From NCBI GenBank assembly GCA_021286765.1, contig JAJTBS010000001.1, positions 124,001 through 188,000 on the forward strand: a stretch of DNA of 64,000 nt. Direction: 5' to 3'. Made by a program: the position numbers and the translations under genes. Each line of letters begins with the position of its first letter. Within the stretch, counting starts at the first letter, position 1. This document shows, one piece after another, positions 24,155 through 32,744 of this stretch. This DNA comes from Holophagaceae bacterium. Its GTDB lineage: Bacteria > Acidobacteriota > Holophagae > Holophagales > Holophagaceae. The notes beneath the pieces were generated by a model that was given only the letters and a program-made list of their open reading frames with translations, searched no databases and was not told the origin of the DNA.

Positions 24155-24823
24155 ATGCGCTTTGCAAGGCGCAAGGCGGACCTGGAGTCCCTGTGGCTGG
24201 TCACCTTCGCGGATCTGATGGTGCAGCTCATGGCCTTCTTCGCGCTGCTCTATTCCTTCTCGGTGTCCGACCAGACCAAGCTGCAGCAGGCCGTGACCTC
24301 CATCCAGAAAGCCCTCGGCGTGGAGGCGAAGGCCGGTGCGAAAACCACCGGGGATGGCATCCTGCCCGGCTCCACGGGCCTGGACCCCGCCAAAGCCGAG
24401 GATCTGGAGAAGCTCCTCAATGCCGCCCAGGCCATCGAGGGGAAGGATGTGGGGTCCCGCCTGCGCTTCGTGAGCTTCCGCGGCTCTCTGATCTTCGAGG
24501 AGGGCAGCAGCACGCTGACCTCGGGCAGCGACGTCATCCTGACGCGCCTCTCGGTGCTGGCGCTCCGCTACCCGGGCTTCACCCTCGTCTGCGAAGGCCA
24601 CGCGGCGCCAGGCGAGCGGGGCCGGGGCATCGATGCCCTGGAGCTGAGCTCCCAGCGGGCCATGGCCGCCCAGCGCTACCTGGCCGGCATCGGGCTTCAG
24701 CCCGCGCAGCTGACCTCCGAGGCACATGGGGACAGCCGCCCCGAAGCGAATGATCAATCGCCGGAAGGGCGGGCCCTCCAGCGCCGGGTGACCTTCCGGT
24801 TCCAGCGGGTGGCGGAGCGCTAG
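24155..24823 (+). CDS. motB: MotB/OmpA-type stator protein
   Basis: 222 residues from ATG 24155; a GTG at 24137 would add six residues and overlap motA. One membrane helix near residues 18-40 (WLVTFADLMVQLMAFFALLY) contains Asp25, the proton-binding aspartate position of MotB. The C-terminal half is an OmpA/MotB peptidoglycan-binding domain, with LVCEGHAAPGERG, LSSQRAMAAQRYL and LQRRVTFRF. The usual HTD element is HAA here, and NRRVE is QRRVT, so peptidoglycan binding may be altered. It forms the stator with the MotA-type protein encoded just upstream. Confidence 0.8.
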   Translation: MRFARRKADLESLWLVTFADLMVQLMAFFALLYSFSVSDQTKLQQAVTSIQKALGVEAKAGAKTTGDGILPGSTGLDPAKAEDLEKLLNAAQAIEGKDVGSRLRFVSFRGSLIFEEGSSTLTSGSDVILTRLSVLALRYPGFTLVCEGHAAPGERGRGIDALELSSQRAMAAQRYLAGIGLQPAQLTSEAHGDSRPEANDQSPEGRALQRRVTFRFQRVAER

Positions 24824-24828
24824 GTGCC

Positions 24829-25539
24829 TCAGCGGACCAGAGAGGCCTTGCAGAAGGCTGCGAACTCCCCGGCGAACTTGGGAATCCGCGGCTCCAGGTC
24901 ATGCCCTTTGCCCCTCAATCCGGCCATGTAGCAGAGGAACCGGTGGTGGATCGCCAGCACCGTTTCACCGCTGTTTGCGTCCAGGATTTTCAAGTCGAAG
25001 GACATCATCTCTTTGGACAGGGACCAGCCGCTGCCCCGCGCATTAATGTGGACAATGCGCCCCGTGAGGATCAGGTCTCCGGCCGTGCTGGAGACGTTCA
25101 CGTCCCCCCCGAGGGTCGCGCCCAGAGCTTTGGTGAGCTGTTCCGGGATCAGTTTGGTGAACCAGGCGCCCACCTCCAGGTCCAGCTTGTCGTTGTCCTG
25201 GTTCAGCCAGTGGGGCTCCTCCCAGGCCACCTTCAGGGTGCGCCCCTTCAGATTCAGCCCCGGCTTGGCCCAGAAGAAATCCGCGAGGTTGGTCTCCTTG
25301 AGCAGGGCACCGTCGAGCTTGAAATAGGAAGGATCCAGGAGGCCCTGGTCGAGCAGGGGCCCCGGGGCGTTCGCGGCTGGAGCCGGCGCCGCGGGAATGG
25401 CCTGGGCCGGGGCCGGCGGCGGGACCGCGGGTGCCACCGGGGTGGGCGCGGCGACTTCGGCGGGTTTGGGGGCCGGGGCTGGTTCCTGGGCCTGGAAGGG
25501 AAGGGCGACCAGCACCGCGAAGGTGGTTCTGGTGAGCAT
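24829..25539 (-). CDS. Exported protein of unknown function with Pro/Ala-rich linker
   Basis: 236 residues from the ATG at 25539, which has a GGAG site upstream. A signal peptide (MLTRTTFAVLVALPFQAQ) is followed by about 50 residues of Pro/Ala-rich linker, then a folded domain with DPSYFKLDGALLKETNLADF, LKGRTLKVAWEEPHW, LGGDVNVSSTAGDLILTGRI and IHHRFLCYMAGLRGKG. The latter half reads like the small beta-rich lipoproteins that test for a dominant output (LTGRIVHINARG ... FDLKILDANSGETVLAIHHR), but I cannot name the family. Its stop is 5 bases from the convergent motB stop. It follows the M28 peptidase gene on the same strand, 53 bases away. Confidence 0.7.
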   Translation of the reverse strand: MLTRTTFAVLVALPFQAQEPAPAPKPAEVAAPTPVAPAVPPPAPAQAIPAAPAPAANAPGPLLDQGLLDPSYFKLDGALLKETNLADFFWAKPGLNLKGRTLKVAWEEPHWLNQDNDKLDLEVGAWFTKLIPEQLTKALGATLGGDVNVSSTAGDLILTGRIVHINARGSGWSLSKEMMSFDLKILDANSGETVLAIHHRFLCYMAGLRGKGHDLEPRIPKFAGEFAAFCKASLVR

Positions 25540-25592
25540 GCTGACTCCGGGGTGATGAATCAGATTACCCCTTTCGTCAAACCGCATGCAGG

Positions 25593-26948
25593 CTACTGGA
25601 AGCGCGCCTCCGACTGCGCCAGGGCGAAGGCGAAAGTGGCCAGGGCGGCGGCATTGTGGGCCAGGTCATCCTTCTCGACCTTGTCGAAGGTGTCGGCGTG
25701 GGTGTGGTGGATGTCGAAGTAGTGCGTGGCCGCATGGCTCACGCCGATGCCCGGCACACCTTCGGCCACCATGGGGCTCACATCCGCGCCGGATCCGCCG
25801 AGCCGAAGGTCCACAGGGCCGAAGGGCACCAGCACCTGCTCGAAGGTCTTCAGGGTGGCGAGGGCGGCGGCCTTGGCTTCCGGCGTGGCGTTCCTGAGTT
25901 CGAGGCTGAAGGCCTTGATGCGCTCGCTGCCGGAATCCGTCTCCAGGGCAGCCACGATGTCCTTGAACTCCGCCCGGTGGGCGTCGCGGTAGGCCCTGCC
26001 GCCCCGCAGGCCGTTCTCCTCGTTGGTCCAGAGCACCACCCGGATGGTGCGCCGGGGCTTCAGGCCCAGGCTCTGGATGAGCCGTGCGGCTTCCATGGCG
26101 ATGACGCTGCCGGCGCCATCGTCCTGGGCGCCCTGGCCCACGTCCCAGCTGTCCAGATGGCCGCTGAGGATGACGACCTCGCCGGGCTTCTCCGTGCCGC
26201 GGATCTCGGCGACCACGTTGGCGGAGGGCGCGTCGGGCAGCGTCTTCGCGCCCATCACGAGCTTCATCTGGATGCGCTCACCGCGCTGCTGCATGCGCCG
26301 CATCTGGGTGGAGGCCTCGATGGTCACGGCGGCCGTGGGGATCTTCGGGAAGGCCGGATCGTAGTCCATGGCACCGGTGTGGGGCGTGTCCAGGCTCACG
26401 GGGCCCACGGAGCGCACCAGGGCCGCGACCGCCCCATATCTGGCGGCTTTCGCCGCCCCATCGTGCCGGTAGACCACCGTGTGGCCGTAGCCCTTGAAAG
26501 GCACGTCGAAGAGGACGATCTTCCCCTTCACCGCCTCGCCGAGCTTGTCGAGCTCCTCGAAGGAGCCCACCACCACCACGTCCGCGGTGAGGCCGCCGTC
26601 AGGCGTACCGACGCTGCCGCCGAGGCCCAGGATGTTCAGCCGGGTCGGGGTCGGCAGGAGCAGTTCGGCGGATTCGTGCCCGCGCACCCAGTGGGGCACC
26701 ATGACGGGTTCCGTGTGGACGTTGACGAGCCCCGCGGCCTTCAGCCGGCTCTGGGCCCAGGCGATGGCCTGGTCCAGCTGGGGTGATCCGGAGAGCCGGG
26801 GGCCGATGCGATCACAGAGCCAGGCCAGATCTTCATAGGCCCCATGGGTGCGGAAGGCTTCGGCCCGCAGGCGCTCGGCGGCTGGCGGAGCCTGTGCGAC
26901 CAGGTGGGCGGCGATCAGGCAGGGGAGGAGGCATCGGAGGGGATTCAT
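25593..26948 (-). CDS. M28 family zinc aminopeptidase/carboxypeptidase
   Basis: 451 residues with a signal peptide (MNPLRCLLPCLIAAHLVAQA), so periplasmic or secreted. A PA-like insert lies around residues 95-215. Zinc ligands and catalytic acids of M28 are visible in the usual order: His and Asp in LSGHLDSWDVG and AQDDGAG near 265-280, Glu-Glu in WTNEENGLRGG near 310, Asp in ALETDSGSE near 335, and the last His in DIHHTHADTF near 425. It resembles plasma glutamate carboxypeptidase-like members. The expected role is removal of N- or C-terminal residues from peptides, complementing the S46 dipeptidyl peptidases elsewhere in the window. Confidence 0.92.
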   Translation of the reverse strand: MNPLRCLLPCLIAAHLVAQAPPAAERLRAEAFRTHGAYEDLAWLCDRIGPRLSGSPQLDQAIAWAQSRLKAAGLVNVHTEPVMVPHWVRGHESAELLLPTPTRLNILGLGGSVGTPDGGLTADVVVVGSFEELDKLGEAVKGKIVLFDVPFKGYGHTVVYRHDGAAKAARYGAVAALVRSVGPVSLDTPHTGAMDYDPAFPKIPTAAVTIEASTQMRRMQQRGERIQMKLVMGAKTLPDAPSANVVAEIRGTEKPGEVVILSGHLDSWDVGQGAQDDGAGSVIAMEAARLIQSLGLKPRRTIRVVLWTNEENGLRGGRAYRDAHRAEFKDIVAALETDSGSERIKAFSLELRNATPEAKAAALATLKTFEQVLVPFGPVDLRLGGSGADVSPMVAEGVPGIGVSHAATHYFDIHHTHADTFDKVEKDDLAHNAAALATFAFALAQSEARFQ

Positions 26949-26977
26949 GCCTCATCTTAATTGGTAGAGCCGCCAGG

Positions 26978-27445
26978 TCACGGCTTTTTTGCCGCCCCTT
27001 CGATCTGCGCCCTGACGGCCTTCATCAGCGCGTTGGGGATCGGGACGCTGAGGTTGTACTGCTGGATCAGCCAGCGGTCCCGGTCGCGGCTGAGGACGCC
27101 CGAGCCCCGGGCCGGGCCCAGGTTCGGGGTGTCCAGGTCCTCGTCGAACCAGGCGGTGCGGCCATCCTTCGACACCGTGATGGCCCGCCGGGTGGCCTTG
27201 AAGCTCCAGGCCTTGCCGCGCTGGAAGATGGGATGGGCCCAGGTCTGGAAGGCGGCCTTGGTCCAGCGTTCGCCGGGGTCGGTGCCCAGGAAGACGGCCC
27301 CCTCGGCCAGGTGGCCGAAGTAGCGCCCCTCATCGGCCTGCGCGGCGGCCAAGTGCCAGTCGTCGAGCACCACGGCGACGGCCTTGTCGGCGGGAGACTG
27401 GGCTGAGAGGGCCAGGGTGGCACAGAGCAGCAGGGCGGGGCGCAT
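26978..27445 (-). CDS. Exported NTF2-like (SnoaL/DUF4440 type) protein
   Basis: 155 residues with a signal peptide (MRPALLLCATLALSAQ). The remainder matches the NTF2-like fold used by SnoaL_3/DUF4440 proteins: VLDDWHLAAAQADEGRYFGH near 25-45, AVFLGTDPGERWTKAAFQTW near 50-70 and GSGVLSRDRDRWLIQQYNLS near 115. These small cone-shaped domains bind hydrophobic ligands or act as ketosteroid-isomerase-like enzymes; here nothing points to a specific substrate. It lies between the M28 peptidase and the M6-like metalloprotease genes, all on the minus strand with gaps of about 20-30 bases, suggesting an exported-protein operon. Confidence 0.8.
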   Translation of the reverse strand: MRPALLLCATLALSAQSPADKAVAVVLDDWHLAAAQADEGRYFGHLAEGAVFLGTDPGERWTKAAFQTWAHPIFQRGKAWSFKATRRAITVSKDGRTAWFDEDLDTPNLGPARGSGVLSRDRDRWLIQQYNLSVPIPNALMKAVRAQIEGAAKKP

Positions 27446-27466
27446 GGGGACTCCAAGCAGGGAAAG

Positions 27467-28942
27467 TCAGTGCCGGTCGAGCTTCACCCGGACCCGCATC
27501 CGGCCGCTGGCATCCGTCTCCAGCACCTCCCAGGACAGCGGCCCGCTGCGGCCCTTCGGCTGCTCGCCAGGACCGAGGTTGAAGGCGGCGTCGTCCAGTT
27601 GCCAGAGGCCGATGGGGAGCTTCGGCGCGGGGGGCTCGGGGCTGCCGGGGTGGGCATCCACCACGCGAACCGGGCCCCTGGGGTCGCCGTAGGTCAGCAG
27701 GCCCGGGTCGATGAGGGCCACCACCAGCCCCTGGTGGCCTGGACCGGAGCGGCCGCCGATGCGGCCCTGCTCGAAGCCCCAGAGGCGGCGCACCTCCAGG
27801 CTGAAGAAGCGGCCCTTCTTGCGGGGATCGGCCAGGGTGACCCACTGGGGATCGGCGCCAGGGGCCCGGGAGACCGGGGCGATCCAGCCCTCCCAGCTCC
27901 GGCCCTTCACCGCGAGGTGGCTCACCGAGGCACGGAAGCGTCCCCGGTACCACAACTCGGAGCGCACCCACGCCATGGGGTGGGAGGGGCTGTAGCCCAT
28001 GTCCGCCACCCAAGGACCTTCGCCGGGGTGCTGGCGGTCCCAGCCCCGGTACTGGCCGCCGTCCATGAGGTCCCAGATGCCGGCGGTGGGGACCTTGCCA
28101 TCTTCCAGATAGAGGTCGTCCACCCGGTGTTCGCCCATGCCGTGGAAGGCCTCGTGGACGATGTTGCCCAGGGGCACCTCCTCGGTCATGAAAAGCAGGG
28201 GCCAGCGACGGTGTTGATTCCAGGGCAGGGGCATCAGCAGGCTGACGGCCTTGATGTGGGAGGGATCGCCGGTCACGGACTGGGGATGGCCGGGCGCGAT
28301 GATCCAGAGGAAGTCCGGCTTGCCGTCCGGTTTGAGCGCCCCGGTGCGGTTGTCCACCTGGTCGCAGTCGCCCAGGGGCGCGCCGCGAAGCCGCTTCAGC
28401 ACCCACCGCGCCATGGGCGAGACCTGTTCATCGCGTCGCGGCGCCGGGTGCTCGTCGCTGCGCAGCTTGAGGAACCGCCCCTCGACCAGGGAGAGGGCGC
28501 CCTTACTCACCTCGTAGAGGTAGTTGGCCGCACTGGCTGCGCCCGGGCTCCGCGAGAAGAGGAGGTTCCGCAGGGCTTCATCCGAGACGCGAGAGGGCTC
28601 GTCGGGGAAGTCGAGGCGCACGAGGAGGACGGAGCCCCTCCGGAAGGCTGGTTCGGGGCGCAGGACGATCTCGCGGGACCACTCCGCGGCCGGCACGAGG
28701 TCGCGCCGCCAGCCATCCTTCTCCACGGCCAGCACGGCATCGTCGGGCGCCAGCTCCAGCCGGAACCGCCCCTCGGCATCGGTGATGGCCAGGGGGGGCG
28801 TGGCCGAAGGCGCGACCCGGGGCTGGCGGTCCGGATAGACGCGCACCCCGGGAAGGCCCTGGCGGCCGTCGGTGACGCGCCCTTCCGTGGCCCCCGCCAG
28901 ACCGGCCATCGCCAGCAGGAGGAGGGCCGCCGCCCGGATCAT
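27467..28942 (-). CDS. Secreted M6-like metalloprotease with N-terminal carboxypeptidase-regulatory-like domain
   Basis: 491 residues with signal peptide (MIRAAALLLLAMAGLAGA). Residues about 20-95 form a carboxypeptidase-regulatory-like beta-sandwich (GLPGVRVYPD, ITDAEGRFRLEL). The rest resembles M6 (immune inhibitor A) proteases: VLLVRLDFPDEPSRVSDEAL, ANYLYEVSKGALSLVEG, and the zinc site HEAFHGMGEHRVDDLY followed by IWDLMDGG. In M6 the usual spacing is HExxHxxGLPDLY; here three extra residues separate the glycine from DLY, so the third ligand may be shifted. No confident substrate. Its start overlaps the stop of the upstream receiver protein in an ATGA arrangement, so both are translationally coupled. 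Confidence 0.7.
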   Translation of the reverse strand: MIRAAALLLLAMAGLAGATEGRVTDGRQGLPGVRVYPDRQPRVAPSATPPLAITDAEGRFRLELAPDDAVLAVEKDGWRRDLVPAAEWSREIVLRPEPAFRRGSVLLVRLDFPDEPSRVSDEALRNLLFSRSPGAASAANYLYEVSKGALSLVEGRFLKLRSDEHPAPRRDEQVSPMARWVLKRLRGAPLGDCDQVDNRTGALKPDGKPDFLWIIAPGHPQSVTGDPSHIKAVSLLMPLPWNQHRRWPLLFMTEEVPLGNIVHEAFHGMGEHRVDDLYLEDGKVPTAGIWDLMDGGQYRGWDRQHPGEGPWVADMGYSPSHPMAWVRSELWYRGRFRASVSHLAVKGRSWEGWIAPVSRAPGADPQWVTLADPRKKGRFFSLEVRRLWGFEQGRIGGRSGPGHQGLVVALIDPGLLTYGDPRGPVRVVDAHPGSPEPPAPKLPIGLWQLDDAAFNLGPGEQPKGRSGPLSWEVLETDASGRMRVRVKLDRH

Positions 28943-29745
28943 GCCTGGACGAGCTTCTGCAGGTGGGCCATGCGGGCGAGGAGGGACACGCGGCGCCGGG
29001 TCTCCGGGGCGACCAGGGGCTTCTCGAGGGCATCGGCCACGGGCTCCTGGAGGCGGGACCAGGTCTCCAGCTCGCCGGGGGTGTAGAGCAGGAGGATGGG
29101 CATGTCCCTCAGCTCCTCGGACTGGTGGACAGCCACGGCCAGGGTCTGGGCGCTGCCTTCCAGCAGCTCCGTGTCCAGCACCATCAGGTCGGGCCGGTGC
29201 GCCAGGATCTGGGCGCGGGCCTGGCTTTCGCCCTGGGCTTCGATGAAGGTCGCCTGGTCCTTGCCGTAGTGGTTCTGGACCTGGGAGCGCACCAGGGAGC
29301 TGGCGGAGACCACCAGCACCTTGGGACGGGCCGGCGCCGGGGTGCCCGCCTGCAGGGCGAGGGCCCGGATCCGCAGGTGGGTCTGCACCCGGACCTGGAG
29401 GAGCATGGTGTTGGCGGGCTTGCGGAGGAAGTCGTCGGCGCCCGCCGCATAGCTGCGGTCCTTGGCGTCCCGGCTCAGCGCGGTGAGCACCAGGATGGGA
29501 ATGCCGGCGGTGGCCGGGTTGCCCTTCATCAGCTCACAGGCCTTGAAGCCATCCATGGATGGCATCACCGCGTCCATGATCACCAGGTCCGGCAGGGATT
29601 CCTGCATCCGCTCCAGGGCTTCCTGGCCGTTGGAGGCCGCGATAATCCGATGGCCCAGCGCCTGGAGCTGTGCCTCGATCTGACGCCGCTGTAAGGCATT
29701 GTCCTCGACCATCAGAATGGTCATGGGGGACGCGGACTGGGACAA
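28939..29745 (-). CDS. Response regulator with two receiver domains and no output domain
   Basis: 268 residues using the TTG at 29745, which follows AAGGAG by 5 bases; an in-frame ATG at 29724 would lose seven residues. Receiver 1 (about 8-125) has the DD-like acid pair in VEDN, phospho-acceptor Asp in LVIMDAVMPSMDG and Lys in FLRKPAN. Receiver 2 (about 135-250) has Asp in LMVLDTELLEG and Lys in LEKPLV but lacks the N-terminal acidic pair (LVVSASS), so its Mg-dependent phosphorylation is doubtful. There is no DNA-binding or enzymatic output domain. It may act as a phosphate sink or adaptor for a distant histidine kinase. It is translationally coupled to the metalloprotease gene. Confidence 0.85.
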   Translation of the reverse strand: MSQSASPMTILMVEDNALQRRQIEAQLQALGHRIIAASNGQEALERMQESLPDLVIMDAVMPSMDGFKACELMKGNPATAGIPILVLTALSRDAKDRSYAAGADDFLRKPANTMLLQVRVQTHLRIRALALQAGTPAPARPKVLVVSASSLVRSQVQNHYGKDQATFIEAQGESQARAQILAHRPDLMVLDTELLEGSAQTLAVAVHQSEELRDMPILLLYTPGELETWSRLQEPVADALEKPLVAPETRRRVSLLARMAHLQKLVQA

Positions 29746-29832
29746 GCTGACTCCTTGCACTCGTGTTTTGAGGGTAAAGGCCCTAGCGGCTGGGATCAAC
29801 CGCTGATCAAGTAAGAGATTGGGAAAACTCCG

Positions 29833-29861
29833 CAGACAGCGTGGCTCCGCACCAGTACAAT
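29833..29861 (+). promoter_or_regulatory. Sigma70-type promoter of lepA
   Basis: CAGACA (29833-29838) and TACAAT (29856-29861) are 17 bases apart. The -10 hexamer itself contains the ATG at 29860 that would otherwise be taken as the lepA start, so the transcript should begin near 29868 and the GTG at 29881 becomes the first usable start. Confidence 0.6.
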
Positions 29862-29880
29862 GGCGGGTTCGAGGTTCCGA

Positions 29881-31698
29881 GTGTCTGATCCCAGCCTGAT
29901 CCGCAATTTCTCCATCGTCGCCCACATCGACCACGGCAAGTCGACGCTGGCGGACCGCCTGCTTGAGCTCACCAAGACCGTGGCCCAGCGCGACATGCAG
30001 GCCCAGATCCTGGATGACATGGACCTCGAGCGGGAGCGCGGCATCACCATCAAGGCCCACGCCGTCACCCTGAAGTACGCGGCCCAGGACGGACAGACCT
30101 ACACCCTGAACCTCATCGACACGCCCGGCCACGTGGACTTCACCTACGAGGTGAGCCGCAGCCTGGCCGCCTGCGAGGGCGCCATCCTGGTGGTGGACGC
30201 CACCCAGGGCGTGGAGGCCCAGACCCTGGCCAACACCTACCTGGCCCTGGAGAACGGCCTGGAAGTCTTTCCGGTGCTCAACAAGACCGACCTGCCCAGC
30301 GCTGACCCCGAGCGCGTGCTGGAGCAGATCGACACGGTGATCGGGCTGGTGGACACGGCCCACGCGGTGAACGTCTCAGCCAAGACCGGCGAGAACTGCG
30401 ACCAGGTGCTGGAGCAGATCGTGAAGTGCATCCCGGCGCCCCAGGGCGACCCGAAGGCCGCGCTCCAGGCCCTCATCTTCGACTGCTACTACGACTCCTA
30501 TCGCGGCGTGGTCTGCCTCATCCGCCTGGTGAACGGGACGCTGAAGGCCGGCGACCAGGTTCGCTTCATGGCCACGGGCAGCGAGTACCGGGTGGACGAG
30601 ATCGGCATCTTCGATCCCAAGATGGACAAGCAGGAATCGCTCTCCGTGGGCGAGGTGGGCTACCTGGTGGCCAGCATCAAGCAGCTGGCGGACGTCAAGG
30701 TGGGCGACACCGTCACCCACGCCGTCACGAACACCACCAAGCCCGCCAAGGAGATGCTGAAGGGCTTCAAGGAGATCCAGCCGGTGGTCTTCGCGGGCAT
30801 CTTCCCCACCTCCAGCGACGACTTTGAGGACCTGCGCAACGCCATGGAGAAGCTGCGGCTCAACGACAGCAGCTTCACCTACGAGCCCGAGACCTCCACG
30901 GCCCTGGGCTTCGGCTTCCGCTGCGGCTTCCTGGGCCTGCTCCACATGGAGATCGTGCAGGAGCGCCTGGAGCGCGAGTTCGACCTGGACCTCATCACCA
31001 CCGCCCCCAGCGTGCGCTACCACGTGCACCTCACCGACGGCAGCGAGGCCAGCGTGGACAACCCCTCCAAGCTGCCGCCCCTCCAGAAGATCGCCAAGAT
31101 CGAGGAGCCCATCATCGAGGCCACCATCCTCACCCGCACGGATTTCGTGGGCGGCCTGCTGAAGCTCTGCGAGGAGCGCCGCGGCATCCAGCAGAAGCTC
31201 GAATACGTGAGCCAGGACCGCGTGATGCTCGTCTACGAGCTGCCCCTCAACGAGGTGGTGCTGGACTTCTACGACAAGCTCAAGTCCATCTCCAAGGGCT
31301 ATGCGAGCTTCGACTACCACATGAAGCACTACACGGAATCCGACCTGGTGAAGATGGACATTCTGGTGAACTCGGAGCCGGTGGATGCCCTCTCCATCCT
31401 GGTCCACCGCAGCAAGAGCCAGACGCTGGGGCTGGCGCTCTGCCAGAAGATGAAGGAAGTGATCCACCAGCAGCTGTTCGACGTGGCCATCCAGGCCGCC
31501 ATCGGCAGCAAGATCATCGCCCGCACCAACGTGAAGGCCCGCCGCAAGGACGTCCTGGCCAAGTGCTACGGCGGCGACATCAGCCGCAAGAAGAAGCTCC
31601 TCAACAAGCAGAAAGAGGGCAAGAAGCGGATGAAGTCCATCGGCAGCGTGGAGATCCCCCAGGAGGCCTTCCTGGCGATCCTCAAAGTCGATAATTAG
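29881..31698 (+). CDS. lepA: Elongation factor 4 (LepA), ribosome back-translocase
   Basis: 605 residues from GTG 29881. G1 is [17 protein letters not shown]2 region [14 protein letters not shown]3 [13 protein letters not shown]4 NKTDLPS, G5 VSAKTG. EF-G-like domains follow, then the LepA-specific C-terminal domain ending in [20 protein letters not shown]. This translational GTPase binds stalled or misplaced ribosomes and helps back-translocation and subunit biogenesis. The GTG is favoured over the ATG at 29860 because the known proteins begin only a few residues before [10 protein letters not shown] and because the ATG lies inside a TACAAT promoter element. The gene stands alone, divergent from the receiver protein. 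Confidence 0.96.
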   Translation: MSDPSLIRNFSIVAHIDHGKSTLADRLLELTKTVAQRDMQAQILDDMDLERERGITIKAHAVTLKYAAQDGQTYTLNLIDTPGHVDFTYEVSRSLAACEGAILVVDATQGVEAQTLANTYLALENGLEVFPVLNKTDLPSADPERVLEQIDTVIGLVDTAHAVNVSAKTGENCDQVLEQIVKCIPAPQGDPKAALQALIFDCYYDSYRGVVCLIRLVNGTLKAGDQVRFMATGSEYRVDEIGIFDPKMDKQESLSVGEVGYLVASIKQLADVKVGDTVTHAVTNTTKPAKEMLKGFKEIQPVVFAGIFPTSSDDFEDLRNAMEKLRLNDSSFTYEPETSTALGFGFRCGFLGLLHMEIVQERLEREFDLDLITTAPSVRYHVHLTDGSEASVDNPSKLPPLQKIAKIEEPIIEATILTRTDFVGGLLKLCEERRGIQQKLEYVSQDRVMLVYELPLNEVVLDFYDKLKSISKGYASFDYHMKHYTESDLVKMDILVNSEPVDALSILVHRSKSQTLGLALCQKMKEVIHQQLFDVAIQAAIGSKIIARTNVKARRKDVLAKCYGGDISRKKKLLNKQKEGKKRMKSIGSVEIPQEAFLAILKVDN

Positions 31699-31774
31699 GA
31701 TTCAAGCGGCCCCACCAGCGGAATTCCCGCCCGGGCCACGGGCAAGTCTCAGGGGCGTTCCTTGAGGCCGATGT

Positions 31775-32656
31775 TTAACCGACCCGATCGTCGTCCTTGA
31801 GTTCGCCTGATTCGATGAGGTTGGCCAGCAGCCGCTGGAGTTCGTCCTCGCCGATCACGCCGCGCCGCTGGAAGAGCCGGATGAGGCCCAGCACGAGGCT
31901 GCGGGTCTGGTAGGACTCCAGGCGCCGGACGGTGAGGCCAATGGTGCGGCTGTGGACGAGGTCGGGGTTCACCGGGGGAGCCGCCGGGGGTGCGGTGCGG
32001 GACGGGACGGTGGGATCGAAGAGGCCGAAGGGATCGATGTTCACCGGCTGGGTGGGCGCGGTGGGATTGTCGAAGAAGGGATCCTTGGGGAAGGCCAGGG
32101 GCGCGGGCGGGGGTGGCGCCGGTACCGGCAGGGGCGACAGGGAGAAGGTGACGGGCAGCGCGTCATCCTGGCTCGGGTCGTTGCCCAACTCCACGGTCAG
32201 GGCCTCCACCGGGGCCTCAAGGCGCCGATAGAGATCGGAGATGGCCTTCTTCAGGGCGCTGTGCGAGGCCACCACAGGCTGGACATGGAGGCCGGAGGCG
32301 AAGCGGGCGCTGTCGATGGCGTTGAGGTCCGATGGATCGGACATGGCCAGCACCAGAGACTTCGGTTCCTGCGTGGTGATGGGCAGCACGGTGAACTGGT
32401 CGGCGAGGCGGTGGGGCACCAGCTTGAGGACCTGGGGGGGAACCTCGATGTTCCGGACATCCATCTGCGGCACGCCGGTCTGGTGGCTGAGGAAGTCCAT
32501 GAGCACTTCCTCGGAGATGTAACCCAGGGCCACCAGGTTGCTGCCGAGCCGGCCCCGGGCAATCTTCTGGTGCGTGATGGCGCTCTGGAGCTGGGCAGGC
32601 GTGATGAGCCCGCCCTCCACGAGCAGTTCACCCAGACGCTTGATCGGTTGCTGCAT
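31775..32656 (-). CDS. Stand-alone MshEN / GspE N-terminal domain protein
   Basis: 293 residues. The first 150 residues match the type II secretion / type IV pilus ATPase N-terminal domain: RLGELLVEGGLITPAQLQSA, LGYISEEVLMDFLSHQTGVP and the PLVLAMSDPSDLNAIDS-type block (LVLAMSDPSDLNAIDSARFA). There is no ATPase domain; instead a Pro-rich linker (about 180-250) leads to a short helical C-terminus (SLVLGLIRLFQRRGVIGEDE). MshEN domains of this type bind c-di-GMP via RLGxxLxxxxxLxxxQL-like motifs; RLGELLVEGGLITPAQL is present here, so nucleotide binding is plausible. It may be a c-di-GMP reader for motility or secretion. It is divergent from the HDFNN protein at 32745. Confidence 0.8.
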   Translation of the reverse strand: MQQPIKRLGELLVEGGLITPAQLQSAITHQKIARGRLGSNLVALGYISEEVLMDFLSHQTGVPQMDVRNIEVPPQVLKLVPHRLADQFTVLPITTQEPKSLVLAMSDPSDLNAIDSARFASGLHVQPVVASHSALKKAISDLYRRLEAPVEALTVELGNDPSQDDALPVTFSLSPLPVPAPPPPAPLAFPKDPFFDNPTAPTQPVNIDPFGLFDPTVPSRTAPPAAPPVNPDLVHSRTIGLTVRRLESYQTRSLVLGLIRLFQRRGVIGEDELQRLLANLIESGELKDDDRVG

Positions 32657-32744
32657 GTTCGGATCCCGGGGGGTTCATCATTGCTGCACAGAGGTTCGTC
32701 TCCAAGGTAACTTTATTCAAGGAATTTGTGCAGATGGGGGCAGC

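Noticed and set aside
29860-29880. ATG at 29860 as lepA start
   Set aside because: It overlaps the TACAAT -10 element and adds residues not found in LepA proteins.
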